A stretch of 64,000 nt of DNA from positions 1,539,749 to 1,603,748 of the forward strand of contig CAWUHX010000011.1 of NCBI GenBank assembly GCA_963922205.1, written 5' to 3'. The translations under genes were made by a program, and so were the position numbers. Below, piece by piece: positions 43,996 through 54,842 of the stretch (position 1 is its first letter; every line of letters starts with the position of its first letter). Source of the stretch: Romanomermis culicivorax (lineage: Eukaryota; Nematoda; Enoplea; Mermithida; Mermithidae). Under the pieces are notes generated by a model that saw nothing but the letters and a program-made list of their open reading frames with translations, was not told the origin of the DNA and did not search any database.

Positions 43996-46787
43996 TAGTG
44001 ATGGACCGCTGGCCAAAAGTTTGCCATCGGCCAATGCCGATGCATTGGCTGATGGCCGATTGTCGATGCATCGGCTGTAACATGTACAAAATGCAACCTG
44101 AAGTTGCTACACAGTAATAAATTTAAAATTATTATGAATTATTCACAAAGTTCTACTGATATTTTCAACATTCAATAATTAACAACATTTCATTCATCCA
44201 ATTTGTCATCAACAACGGCATCTGTTGTACTACCTTCACTTTGATTGCTGAGTTCACTAGAAGCTTCTTCAACTTCAGCTTGTTTTTCCAGTTTGCACTA
44301 CTGAATCCAATCTCAGCAATAAACGGGATCTTTTTCCACTTCTAACATCTTTTGCTTTTTAAAATGATCATTCGCTAGCTACTGACCCAATTGGAGCTGA
44401 TAAAAATTTCATGGAAAGCTAAAGAAATTTTTTTCATAATGAAACTTATTTTCAACTGCACACTATTTGGCTCACATTAGCTAATTCTGGTTTTGTTCCA
44501 GCATTTTACGTCCATTATTCTAGTAATGTATTCCAAAACAATGGCTTTTGCTTGCTAAAATATTTACATTGCATATTTTCGGGCTACAGCTCATCTTCAG
44601 ATAAACTTGCAATGCCTAAATAGTGCCTGAAATTGGTCAGTTTTGTGTAAATGCTTGAATTATTTACATTAGTATTAATTGTGGCTTGCTGAGAAAGTTT
44701 GGAGAATGAGTTTGAAGATTCATTCAAATTTTTGAACCATATTTTCAGAAAAGCGTTGATTTTGCTGTTTTTGATTGACAACCATTCTAGCCAAAACTAT
44801 AGTCGTTTTTTCTTTAAATGCCTCTAAATGATGAAAGTGAAAAGTAAGTAGTATTTTAGAATTTCACGATTTTTTGATAAACAATATGTTATATAGAAAT
44901 GGAAATTGGTGAGCATACTGACCTAACCCTTAACAATTTTTCGAGTGAAAAAATTTACAATAAGGGCTTCATGTAAACGATTTTGACAACGATACTGATT
45001 TGACTTTCCCATTTAGAAGCATTTTATTAAAAACAGACTATAGTTTACCTTTGTCTTCTGCTTGAGGATCACAGAAAGCCTGAATTATTTAATTTTGATT
45101 TGTATGATAAATATGTGTTATATTTCAAATTTCAGTCCATCCTTTTTAAATCCAGGATCTAGTAAAGATGCCAAAGCATGAAGTCTATTGTCTTCAATGG
45201 GTTTAAAGTGGGCTCGATTATCATTTCTATAACAATATTGATTCATTTTCCCCCACAATTCCTCCTTTAATGAACCCAATCCAGGAAAGTTGAAATTGTG
45301 GATTGAGTGGCGTAAAATTCTTAATCATATGATCAGAGGTCCCCAAGGTCGAAAATTTAGGTAGGGGTAGAATTGTAAATTTTAAGGGTAGTACCTGAAA
45401 TATGCTGTGACCTTTTTTTTTTTGCTCTCAACTTTTTGCTAAGGAGGGGGGTCGTAGTTTCTCGAACTTACAAAAATGATTAATACCCCTACTTTATGCT
45501 TTTTACTGTCAAAAGAACACCATTTTCCAGCTCCCAATAATGCAACTTTTATGCACTAATTATACATACAGAATAGCCACACTTTGAAGACTGTTGTGCA
45601 AACTGATTCCTGCACATTTCAGGAATCGAGCATAACATACGTTTGGAAACATTTTTCAACCAGCATCTTCAGCAGTATGGGCTTATCCCATCACTCGTTA
45701 GGCTTGGAACAGTGCTTTCAATTGAAAGTCCTGATGCTGACTGTGGCTTTAGTATTATTAATCCCATTTGACTATGAACTAGGAGTTTGAAACCAAGTAC
45801 CACTCCTGATCCACGTCAACAGACCGCACATGTCTCAACTCATAGCAGGAAGGTATGCCACAGCTTGGGTAACCATATGCGCACAGAAGACCCAACGCAG
45901 AAGCGGGGAAAACGAAAGGAGAGCATGAAGAGGCAGAATTTTAAGAACATAATGTTTTTCTTCCCAAGGGGCGATTTTTTGATTAATCACATACACATAA
46001 GTCATTATTTCATATCCCAATTATATTTATAATGATTTCCTACAAGTAGTATATATTAATGTGCTGATATCCTTTCCTGAAAATCGCTATATGGCACAGA
46101 AGTTGCATACTTTCCCATTATCATTTGCTCAGTAAATGTGTCAAAAACAGCAGTGAGTAATTCCTCAGAATCACACATTCTGCAATTTTTCTCAAATTAG
46201 TATAACCTACTAGGGAGAGGATGAAGTCTACCAAAATTTTTTGCCATAGTAAGCTGTTTTTATGGGGGTAGTAAATGAATTTCCAAATCTAAGACGGGGG
46301 TAATACCACCCCCATACCTCCCCATGGGGTGCTCTGCATACGATTCTTTAATTTATGTTTTTCAAAAAAATTTAGGCACAAAATCTAGCTTACTTTTCTT
46401 CAGCTATTTCCTCCGAAATACAGGCGTTTTTAGATTCATAGATTTTTACAGTTTCTGCAAAAGATTGAATTTGAAAATTGAAAAGGTGCCAAAACATAAT
46501 TATCTAAGGTGTGGATACATTATACATGTATTAAAGTATATTCTTACCGCCACAGCTAAAATATCACATTCATAGCTTGTCAAATTCTTGTTATCTAGTT
46601 CATCAATGGCAACACAGGGCAAATATGCCAGACATTAAAACAACCATTTTCACAAAAAAATGTATTTACTAAGGTAACTGTTAAATATGTATGTGAACAA
46701 TCTGTTTTTAAGCATTATGCACCTGCATTCATTGTAACGAAAAGTTGCCAAACAATTGGCCGATGCGGATGCATCGGTCCATCACTA
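43996..46787 (-). mobile_element. hAT element with CCGATGCAT words and a transposase fossil
   Basis: Inverted tips TAGTGATGGACCG (43996) and CGGTCCATCACTA (ending 46787) with a perfect 8-bp duplication TGCACGGC (43988-43995, 46788-46795). GCCGATGCAT-type words flank both ends (44025-44078, 46757-46778). It is 2792 bp. It is the only hAT here with recognisable transposase remains (45122-45310). An acidic minus-strand stretch near 44300-44200 and a frame at 44781-44584 may be further coding remnants. It may represent the autonomous lineage that moved the TAG-GATG-tipped MITEs. Confidence 0.85.
45122..45310 (-). pseudogene. hAT transposase fragment
   Basis: A 62-codon open stretch contains LKEELWGKMNQYC, then HALASLLDPGFKKDGL, ending at a stop. 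The (L)ALLDPRFK motif is a strong hAT transposase signature, found in the catalytic domain N-terminal to the dimerisation region. Arg is replaced by Gly here. Sequence on either side is full of stops. It belongs to the element at 43996-46787. Confidence 0.7.
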
Positions 46788-46807
46788 TGCACGGCCCTGG
46801 GTATAGG

Positions 46808-47219
46808 TATCCTTACCATATCAGAGTACCATTCATTGGTTGATTAATAATGTCTCCTTTCCCCTATATCCTATAACTCACCCCCAGTTAAGGACAAATG
46901 GAGAATAGTCATGCCAAACAGGGCATCACAGTTGACATTACTAGAACTCCGTTCATCCCATCCAAGGTCTGGCCCCCTATAGTTTATATTTTTCTTCAAT
47001 TTTTGGCTACAAATTTCTTCTTAACAACGATGTAAAGATTGAATTAAGGATGTCTATAAGTCGTGTTGCGTAAATTTTTGGTTGAAAAATTGTGCCAACA
47101 ATGTATTTTTATACATTCGCTAGTCATTGATAACCTCAAAATCCGTCACGATAATACAAACATACTCTTCGAATGGAATTCGCTCGTGTTCAAGACAAAT
47201 AAAAATAGTGAATATTGTA
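46808..47219. other. Intergenic DNA with repeat segment
   Basis: The part 47090-47219 is the inverse of a segment also found at about 57337-57455 and 59174-59275 (GAACGCGAGC, GAATAGTA and TTATCGCAA blocks). No gene. Confidence 0.5.
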
Positions 47220-47238
47220 CTCAGCGCTTAGCGCCGAG
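47220..47238 (+). repeat. GC hairpin module with one mismatch
   Basis: CTCAGCGC stem, TTA loop, GCGCCGAG with one A-C mismatch, followed by AAAATTTTGCG and GCCTAAAATGAC. A GGCACAAA-word right end (CACAAAAAAAAACACTGG, ending about 47401) lies downstream. Confidence 0.75.
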
Positions 47239-48320
47239 AAAATTTTGCGTTTTCTGTGCCTAAAATGACTACAAATCATGGAAATTTAGCCTTAGACCAG
47301 TCATAAAATTTGTGCTAATTGACACAAACTCTCAAAAATTTTTGTGCCATTCCAAATTTTTCTGTGCCAAAAACCATGTTTTGGCACAAAAAAAAACACT
47401 GGCGAAGACGTTATAAAGACGTATAAAATCTGAGATGTATATAAAAAACCGTATATGAGTGAATGCTGTTGCTCAGGCATTTTTCGACCTAACACATATT
47501 TATAAATTGATGCATAGCTGCATTACTTTAGGCGAAGACGTAAGACATTTAAAAAAACCATATAAAAATGACCCGATCCCTGATCACTTTTTTAGATCGG
47601 GACCGGGGACGAAAATCCGGGTATCCCAGGTATTTCTTTCGGGGACGGGGACCCCATATGATCAGTAATATACAATACGTAATGTGAGTAATCAAAACTC
47701 ATAAGACATCAACCACAGAATTGTATCAATGCATCATATAATGCACAGGAAAGCTGAAATGACAGACAACTTTAGCGTATACAGTTTTTGATAAGGTTTT
47801 AAATGGACATACATACAAACTGCAGTTACATACAAACTGCAGTTGAACATCACACATAAGACGTAAACCAAATTTTTTGCTTTTCAAACTTGTCGGTGAG
47901 CTAAATACAGAAAATCCGACTTTACAATAGTCTCGCTTGCATGATGGAAACAAAGACTATCGATTGATTTATACATACTTTATGCAGGGTTTTTTGTACA
48001 TGACTCAATTGTACATGTGCAAACAGTAGCCAATATTTCATTTGTACAACTTGTACATAGCAAAAAAATGTAAAATAAGTAACCTGTGTTCCACTACGTC
48101 ATGGTCAAAGACTGATAACCGAATCAGTGTAATTTTCAAATTTTATTTATATGACTCGAAAAATGCTGTTAATTCATTAAAATTGAAAAAAAATTGACAT
48201 TTCCAAGTATCAAGTCTAATTTACAAGCATTGTGGAACAAATTTTGTAAAAAACTATGCAATAGCATAATGACTTTGCATGAGGTGATAAACTGATGGTT
48301 AAGTCCTCTATGATGACAAG
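47239..48320. other. Transposon ends and AT-rich DNA
   Basis: Contents in order: GTGCCAAA/TTTGGCAC words ending in AACACTGG near 47401; GGGACCGGGGACG words at 47595-47655; AT-rich DNA; a lone left end CAGGGTTTTTTGTACATG (about 47987) with TTGTAC words; and a fragment (48160-48320) of the 34.9-35.1 kb unit that is cut off where the gypsy sequence begins. Confidence 0.5.
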
Positions 48321-48728
48321 GATCGCCTAATCGCCCAACACTTTGACGACAGTGAGGACGTCGGAATACGGGGATTGTCCTTTGCATATCATGGTCGATG
48401 GTCTTTTAACGCGGACTTAGTCACCAATTTTGTAAAGCGGCGCTTGGCGTTGATTAATTGGATCGAGTTCCAGCGCTCCCTCTTCCTTAAAATGGACATG
48501 TCATCCCTTCGGTTTCTTTTTCTTTGCTGGTTCTTTTATTCTGGCTGCTTCTTGTTCGGTGATTCGGGGTTCGAACGCTAATCGCAGGCATCAATTAAAC
48601 ATAATTTCGGCTGGTGACAATATATCGGGTGCCCGACATTCTACTCGATATTGTGCTAATAGTTCGGTGATGCCCATCGGAAAAGGTGTTTGCGAAGCCG
48701 CTAACGTTTGAGCGTGAAATTTCAACGA
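48321..48728 (-). pseudogene. Integrase C-terminal tail of the gypsy element
   Basis: Continues integrase after a TGA at the NxSLKFHAQ position. Readable pieces are LAASQTPFPMGITELLAQYR, then APDILSPAEIMFN (the conserved SPAE.(L/M)(F/M) motif), a second TGA, and a Lys-rich tail with APLYKIGD and VRVKRPS (the usual (Y)xxGDxV(R/L)V motif). Two of the stops are TGA where CGA (Arg) is expected. Confidence 0.6.
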
Positions 48729-49554
48729 TCAATTGAATACTTCAACCTTGCCGTTCGCTTGTGGATGGTAAACTGGCATTTGATAATGCAAAATATCGCG
48801 GCTCAACAAAAATTCTTCGAACGCAGTTGATCTATACTCAGGCCCATTGTCCGAGATAATAATCGAGGGATTGCCGTAACAAGCAAATAATTCAGTCAAA
48901 AATTGGATTGTTCTTGTAACATTGTGATCGGGACACAATTGCACTTCGGGGTAGCCAGACAGGTAATTGACGACTACAATCGGGAATTGATTTTGATAGT
49001 TTGTCATTGCAAATGGACCGGTAACATCGATTGCTATCTTTTCCCATGGCGTTGTAGGTAACGGCAGCAGATCAGTTGGAATATTGGTTTTCAGATTTGA
49101 TTTCGTGGAATCTTGACATCCTTGACAATGTCGAATCATTTCTTCAATATCCGAGGTAATTTGAGGCCACCAATATGTTTCACGTAACTTCGCTTTTGCT
49201 CGAATAATACCCGCATGTCCACTGTGCGACTTCGCCAATAATGATTTTTGAAGGCCAATTGGGATGACAATTCGACCGGTTTTCCATAAAATCGATTGTT
49301 CGACGGCTAACTTTTTTCGTACAACGTAATAGGCCGCTAACTCGACAATTTTGCGGTGATTTGGGTTCCCGCCATTTGATTTGACTAACTTTGTCTTTCC
49401 CTGTTGCTTTAGCGATGTTGTTGAGCGAAAAATTTCCGAGCTGAATCGATCGGACTCCTGCCATAGTTTCAGGTTGTGGTAACCGAGACAGCATGTCAGA
49501 TATAACATTGTCTGCTCCGGGATGGTGTTGAATTCCATAATCAAATTCGGACAA
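48729..49554 (-). pseudogene. Gypsy integrase
   Basis: This long stretch encodes the zinc-binding domain (SHSGHAGI, then ETYWWP, HCQGCQ: His-His-Cys-Cys) and the catalytic core with all three acidic residues: IAIDVTGPF, IISDNGPEYRS and HPQANGKVEVFN. It inserts retrotransposon cDNA into host DNA. The upstream part overlaps the RNase H-integrase spacer in another frame. It ends at a premature TGA. Confidence 0.85.
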
Positions 49555-49560
49555 TTGAGT

Positions 49561-49842
49561 TCACCATCGATCCAATTTGTGCGCTTTTCTTCCATCGCCG
49601 GCTTGAGCCAATATCTTGACAAGAGATTGGTGGTCGGTAATAAGTGTAAATCGACGACCGAATAAAAAGTTCGCAAAATGTTCGCATGCCCATACACAAC
49701 CAAGAGCTTTGCGTTCATTGGTCGCGTAAGCACGTTCTTGATTTGTCAATGTCTTGCTCGCAAATGCAATTGGAATTAAGCGACTGCAGCTAATTTGGGA
49801 TAAACATGCTCCGAGACCAATATTTGAGGCCTCAGTTGCCAA
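49561..49842 (-). pseudogene. Gypsy RNase H
   Basis: Contains ATEASNIGLGACLSQ, AFASKTLTNQERAYATNERK, and FTLITDHQSLVKIL, the gypsy RNase H core. The first catalytic Asp, normally ATDAS, is Glu here; the ER..E and TDH positions are kept. It would degrade the RNA strand during reverse transcription. Confidence 0.8.
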
Positions 49843-49851
49843 TATTGTAGG

Positions 49852-50619
49852 TCAATTGGGATCCAAAATTGCCAATCGCAAATCGTTCATAAGTAACGAC
49901 TTTAATTTTTCGAATGCAGCAGTGCTTTGGTCATTCCACTCGAACTTGGATTGCTCTGACCTTCCGGTCAATTGTTGCAATGGTTCAGTGTGGTCAGCTA
50001 AATGCCGCAAGAATTCGCGTAAATAATTAATCGAACCAAGGAAACTTTGCACGTCAGTGATTGATTTCGGAATCGGCCCTTTTCGAATCGCATCAAGGCT
50101 TGATGGATCCGGCTTGATTCCTGACGCTGATATTTGGTGTCCGAGGAACGGGACGTTGTCAACCGAAAAGCGGCATTTCGCAATGTTCAATAGGAAATCT
50201 TTGTCGGCCAACCTTTGTAAAACGACTTGTAAAGGATCATCATGTTGATCTGTTGTTGAACAAAATATCAATATATCGTCAAGATACGATATGCAACCAT
50301 CGCAGCCTAACAATGTTTGTGAGACCAGGCCTTGAAATACAGACGCGGCATCGGTCAGTCCTATCGGCAAGCATTTGTATTGGTACAAACCATAAAGTGT
50401 AATTGTTGTCGTAAGCGAGTGAGATTCGGGTGCCAACTGGATGTGGAAATACCCCTACGCTAAATCGAGCTTCGAAAAAATTGTCGCACCTTGAAGTTGT
50501 AAATACAAATCACCAATACGATGTGATGATCAGGAATAACAAATTTGTTGAGCGGCGAAAAGTCCGTCGTAATTCGAATTTTGCCGTCAGCTTTTGGAAC
50601 CGTAACGAGGTTCAATGCC
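49852..50619 (-). pseudogene. Gypsy reverse transcriptase
   Basis: Reads VPKADGKIRITTDFSPLNKF (50600-50540, separate frame), then after stops LYQYKCLPIGLTDAASVFQG, the intact catalytic box YLDDILIF, FLGHQISASGIKPDP and SFLGSINYLREFL, in the usual order of fingers/palm to thumb and connection. At least one stop near 50459 and one frameshift before 50436 inactivate it. Confidence 0.85.
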
Positions 50620-50621
50620 CA

Positions 50622-51062
50622 TTAACTTGGGCCGTTGACTTGTTCCCAAATATCATCTTTGACCATTTGTTTGATTTCAGCTTTGACTGCGGCGGGTGGG
50701 CTAATCGGTACCCGATGGGCAGCTCGAGCGACTGGTAAAGCATCCTGCGACAATATGATCCGATATTGGTAATCGGGAAATTTGCCAATACCCTCCACAA
50801 CAAGTTGTGGAAGTTTGTCAACAATTTTGGGGAGCAGTTTGATCACTTGGACTTGAATGGTGGTATTATTATCATAGTGCTCATCCACTGTCACTGCGAC
50901 GCAATGCTCATCCGATGTCATTGCGATTTTCGGAGCATCGGCGATATTATTATTTTGGATGGCATTGATCAAACAGGTGCTTCCCGAGACGAGAGCTTCG
51001 ATCGCATCCACACCCCACATTGCCGTTTTGATTGTATCCAAAACGAGAAACGGTAACTTCAC
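50622..51062 (-). pseudogene. Gypsy protease C-terminus to reverse transcriptase N-terminus
   Basis: Open 146-codon frame. It starts MKLPFLVLDTIKTAMWGVDA (the C-terminal part of a retroviral-type protease) and ends with RVPISPPAAVKAEIKQMVKD and DIWEQVNGPS (the usual SPxxxxEIxxMLxxGIIxxSxSP lead-in to reverse transcriptase). Confidence 0.75.
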
Positions 51063-51471
51063 CCTTTGATTGTTGTACTCGATGGTCGCCGTAAATTGTC
51101 CGCGAAGACCATTGATACGGGACCCATTGAAGTTGCACTATTCCCCGTTCGATTGTTCTAAGCGCCCATTGATCCACTTTATAAAAGCACCATATGGAAC
51201 CAATGAGGCTTCGGCACCGGAATCCACAATGCCCTTGAGGTAACAATCTTTGCCATACGGATGCGTGACACGGAACGTACATTGATATGCCATTGATGAT
51301 GACGACACTATACTTCGCATGTGGATCTGACGCACCGATTTGTTTTGATCTTTCCACTCTTAAAATACACGCTGATTTTTCACAATGACGTTGTTCGCAC
51401 CATTTTCCGTAATGTCCCATGCATCCACAATTGTTGCACTTTTGACCTCTTGCTTCGCACCCGTCGGACAA
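51063..51471 (-). pseudogene. Gypsy zinc knuckle and aspartic protease
   Basis: CNNCGCMGHYGKWC (near 51450) is a CCHC zinc knuckle with correct spacing. In a neighbouring frame, GIVDSGAEASLVPYGAF (near 51235-51185) is the protease active site, DSGA. The frame changes between them at about 51335, which could be a programmed gag-pol shift or decay; a stop-free overlap of both frames exists there. Confidence 0.75.
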
Positions 51472-51564
51472 GTAAGCATGTCACGATGATCCGCAGCCTC
51501 TGCAGTTGTGCATTGCTCGTGCTGGAGATGATGTTCACTTTGATCGGGTTGGTGATTGATTGCA

Positions 51565-52167
51565 TCATTGGTCCTCTCGCACGGCGTTGACTTGCTTTTC
51601 TCCGCGGACGATGGCGGTGGAACTTTCTGCGTTTTCGACGGCTTGCATGATTTTGATAAAAGCATCGAGGCTGACAATTGGTGATGAGAATAACTGCTTT
51701 TGTACTTCCGGCGAATAACAATTTTGAGCCAGCGTATAAGCGAGGTCTACGTTGGCGTTAAAATTTTCGTATTTGCATTCCGCTTGTAAAGTTCGTAAGC
51801 GGCTAAGGAATTCCGTGGCGGTTTCATCTCGCTGTTGTCGACACGTTCGCAACCGGTAGAAGGCGACGGCTTGGGGCGTGGTTTGCTCGAACATTTCCCT
51901 AATTGCGAAATAAAATTTGTCGGTGGTCGCGGTGTTGATTTGCGCCATCATAGGAGAATGTTCAAAACGGCAGATTGCTTCGGCGCCAAGGTGCGCATAC
52001 ATTAAATTGTTCTTATCCCCATTTGAAAGTTTCTTGTTGTCGGCCAGCTGTCGATTGGTCAGGTTGAACATGACATCCAGCTGTTGTTTCCATGTGGACA
52101 GGGGTCGCATCTCGGAACCATAGTGTTCCCAAAGTGGTGCAACAGCTGGGATTGGAATATTCGCCAT
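51565..52167 (-). pseudogene. Gypsy Gag
   Basis: A 200-codon frame from ATG at 52167. Matrix/capsid-like: PLSTWKQQLDVMF, a helical region with YAHLGAEAICRF and a QQRDETATEFLSRLRTLQAE major-homology-like segment, followed by YTLAQNCYSPEVQKQL. This is the retrotransposon_gag type of fold. The zinc knuckle follows in another frame. It begins 169 bp after the LTR. Confidence 0.8.
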
Positions 52168-52321
52168 TTTTGATCGAAAATCGTAAATTTCGCGATGATG
52201 ACGTAATTTTCGTTCAAAATGGATGCAAAATTCGAATTCCTCGATGAATTTCGTCCAAGAGGGTTGTCAAATTCGGAAAGGTCGACGAATTTTGACCCAG
52301 AAATGCGTAAAATCGTCCAAT

Positions 52322-52334
52322 AATTTCTGCGCCA
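52322..52334 (-). other. Primer-binding site candidate
   Basis: One base after the LTR end (CTTATCA) the minus strand reads TGGCGCAGAAATT. The TGG start is as expected for pairing with the CCA end of a tRNA; the tRNA is not identified. Confidence 0.6.
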
Positions 52335-52335
52335 A

Positions 52336-52583
52336 TGATAAGTGTGGTGGAGTATGCAAATTCAAATACTGGTGACCAACTATCGTAAATAATACACTTT
52401 ATTCGGGTGATGATAATAAACAGTCAATGAAAAAGAAAGGGCGAAAAGATCCAATGAGAAACACAAAGATGGCCCAACTATATATAGGCCATCTATTTGC
52501 ATAACACAAAAACAGGGGAGAAAAAGTGTCGCTAATAAAGGAAGCTATGTACGCCCAAAAATTCTACACAAATTTACATAACA
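52336..52583 (-). repeat. 5' LTR of the gypsy element
   Basis: About 248 bp from TGTTATG (52583) to TTATCA (52336). On the minus strand a TATATATA box (about 52486-52479) precedes an AATAAA signal (52403-52398), as in a working promoter/polyadenylation LTR. The start could instead be TGTACACATG at 52591; with no second LTR this cannot be settled. Confidence 0.7.
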
Positions 52584-52595
52584 TGTGTACATATC

Positions 52596-53050
52596 ATTTC
52601 TGAAGGGGGGTTCCCATAGGACTTCCCCCCAATTACACGTATGGTCATATTGACAGGGTTCCTACACTATTGGCCAAAAAAATCTCCTGAATTTCCCAGG
52701 TTTTTGACATACACAATTGGGATACAATTTTTGTTGTTTACACTATAAACTTTTGGAGTGTGTATTGCAGGGATTTTTTTTGTTTTTTCTCGACAGGTCA
52801 TTAGGCTCCTATAGTCAAAATTTTACAGGTCAATAGGAATTTCAACAAGCCAAAACTAAAAAGTTTGTAAATAAATGTGGTAGTAAAAAACAAAGTTTTT
52901 TGCAAAAACTTTAGTCAGAAACACTCCAAAATCACAGGGAAAGCCCCAAAGCAGATCAATCATTTTGAATACATTCTAAATCATACATAGAATAAAAAGG
53001 CTCACAAATTAGATCAGTCATTATTCGAATCAACCATTAGGATTTACTTA
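52596..53050. repeat. Three adjoining transposon end fragments
   Basis: 52596-52644 is the right end of the CATACATGTAA MITE family (GGGGGGTTCCCATAG ... CACGTATG). 52657-52710 is a left end CAGGGTTCCTACAC like that of 54277-54842. 52770-53050 repeats the left 290 bp of the 33458-35884 element at about 90% by eye, with its CAGGGATTTTTTTTG tip, but without the matching right end. Confidence 0.65.
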
Positions 53051-54276
53051 GCCCCATGGGTAGTAGATTTATCCACCCATAATTGAAGAATTTTTTGCGG
53101 ATTTGACTTTTGAGTCAAGTAGTACATCAAATTATATAGGTAAGGTAAGTATCTATTGAATTAATTTTAAAACTTACAGCATTATAGAGGGCAAACGCGA
53201 GTGATGTGAAATTAATATTCACTGAAACATCATTTTCTCGATGCCGCGTCGCTGCTGCTGACAGTTTTTGTCAGTTGGTGGCAGTATCCGCTCCGTTATC
53301 TTCATTTAAATTTTAGTTTTTTATATCATTTTTCTTTGATTTTATTTGGAATTCATGCTTAAAAATTTGCATTTAGCTCCCTGAATCGTGAGTTGTTTAG
53401 ACAAAGAGTCCAAGTTTTGAAAGGCAAAAATTTATTTCTCTCGCATGAGGAGCAAGTAGGTCGAACCTAAATAGGGTTAGCGGGCATTGAATTTTTATGT
53501 TTTTTGAGTTGATGGGTATTTTAGGGTTCGAAAACTGGGCATTTTTGGGGTTTTTAACATTCAAATTCATTTTTTCATTTTGTTCTCAAGAATACAAATT
53601 TCCTCCTGATTTGTAAAAATAAATTGAGAGTTGAGCCAACTGTCTGCAATGCAGTCTTTTCTGACACTGACACGACAACAGATTTGAGATGAGATTACAC
53701 AACACAACAAACAAATCAAATGCTTCGTAAATTTTCGATTCAGGAAACTTATAGCGCTATCCGATTCTGTTCTTATGACTGTTCTGTTGAGTTGAGTTAT
53801 TCTAATTTAAAAGCTAGATTCATATTCAATAAATTGTTTTTCGGCTAATTCTTTTTTTTGCTGAAGTTGATTCATTTTGGTGGTTCGTCTGAATATTAGG
53901 CAGATTCTACTGCTCATGAGTCATGAGTACTCACGAACAGTGCTAAAGCAATACACACATTACTTGTAACTACTATAGGTTTTGTTATACCTACTGGTCA
54001 CAGTCATCAGCAGCTCGTGAACTGACTTGAGCAGCCCTAAAATTTTGATGGAGAGAGCGTACCCCATGGAGAGCGAGACAGCTGGCAGCTATTTGAATAA
54101 AAAAATGGCTGAAAATCAAGTATTTTGTCATTTTCCGGCGGCAGCAGGCAGCTAAGTCTAGGGGTGAAATATGAACTCCCCTAACACCCCCCTTCAACGC
54201 CCCCAAGTATGCAGGTTGAGTGGCCGTAAGCTCTATGAATGTTGGCATGTTTTTTCTTTTAGCACGGTGCTAATGA
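53051..54276. other. AT-rich DNA, no gene recognised
   Basis: No coding region, RNA gene or complete element. Near 54255-54276 the phrase TTTTAGCACGGTGCTAATGA is the left part of the CAGG/AGCAC block, broken by the next element. Confidence 0.45.
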
Positions 54277-54842
54277 CAGGGTTCCCACACAAATCTCCAA
54301 AAAAAATCCCCCTGATTTTCCCCAGTTTCCCCGGAAAATTTATTACATTCACTGAGAAATCAAACCTTCTGTCTGGGAAATAAAAGGTGAAAAGATTCAT
54401 TTTCCAGCGTTCTAGAATATTGCAATCCAGAAAAAAATTTTCGGCGCTGCGCGCCGAACACATCACTCTAGTCTGGTCATATTAATCTTTTCATTTTCTC
54501 CCCAAAACTCCGAAAATGGGTACTTATTTAAATGTCTAAAACTGACGCTGATCAAATGAAATACAAGAAAACTAGTTTGCGATGGTTTTTTGGATAAATT
54601 TAAGCAAATTTATCGATTTTAGAGTGAACGACCAAAAAAAACACGTGCACATACATAAAAAGTTTATTCGTACGACAAAAAACATTTGTATATTATAAAC
54701 ATATTAATAAAAATCAATGACGAAAAAATTTTCCCCGGTTCTTGTCAAAATACCATGATTTTCCCCTGATTTCCCCTGTTTCCCCGGTCGTCAAAAAAAT
54801 CCCCTGATAATCCCCGGTTGCCCCGGTTGTGTGGGAACCCTG
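54277..54842. mobile_element. Element with CAGGGTTCCCACACAA tips and TAATGA duplication
   Basis: Perfect inverted tips CAGGGTTCCCACACAA and TTGTGTGGGAACCCTG, with a 6-bp direct repeat TAATGA (54271-54276, 54843-54848). Subterminal TTTCCCC/CCCCGG words line both ends. The core (54354-54640), including the hairpin at 54441, is shared with the element at 57829-59008 although the ends differ. It is 566 bp. Confidence 0.82.
54441..54457 (-). repeat. GC hairpin module
   Basis: TCGGCGC stem, TGC loop, GCGCCGA. In minus orientation it is followed by AAAATTTTTTTC and TTCTAGAACGCTGGAAAA. Confidence 0.85.

Larger units (their letters stand above)
43856..46799. mobile_element. CAGGTCCGTGTGCA MITE split by a 2.8-kb hAT
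   Basis: Outer element of about 144 bp (43856-43995 plus 46796-46799), related to 42328-43311. The perfect 8-bp duplication GGTATAGG lies at 43848-43855 and 46800-46807, 2.95 kb apart, because another element is inserted four bases before its right end. Confidence 0.88.
48321..52583 (-). mobile_element. Ty3/gypsy LTR retrotransposon, 3'-truncated
   Basis: Minus-strand order is LTR, primer-binding site, gag, protease, reverse transcriptase, RNase H, integrase, the Ty3/gypsy order. There is only a 5' LTR. At 48320/48321 the coding tail stops abruptly against a copy of the ACAAGCC-word unit, so the 3' LTR is missing. Stops and frameshifts break pol, but several catalytic boxes survive, so it is younger than elements A-C. 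GC content is higher than in its surroundings. Confidence 0.88.

Noticed and set aside
43469-44034. Frames of 110-147 codons on both strands
   Set aside because: They cover two MITEs and their G/C runs; gaps and inverted arms explain the codon pattern.
45584-46032. Adjacent plus-strand frames inside the hAT element
   Set aside because: No hAT, BED or other domain is seen, and the transposase fossil lies on the other strand.
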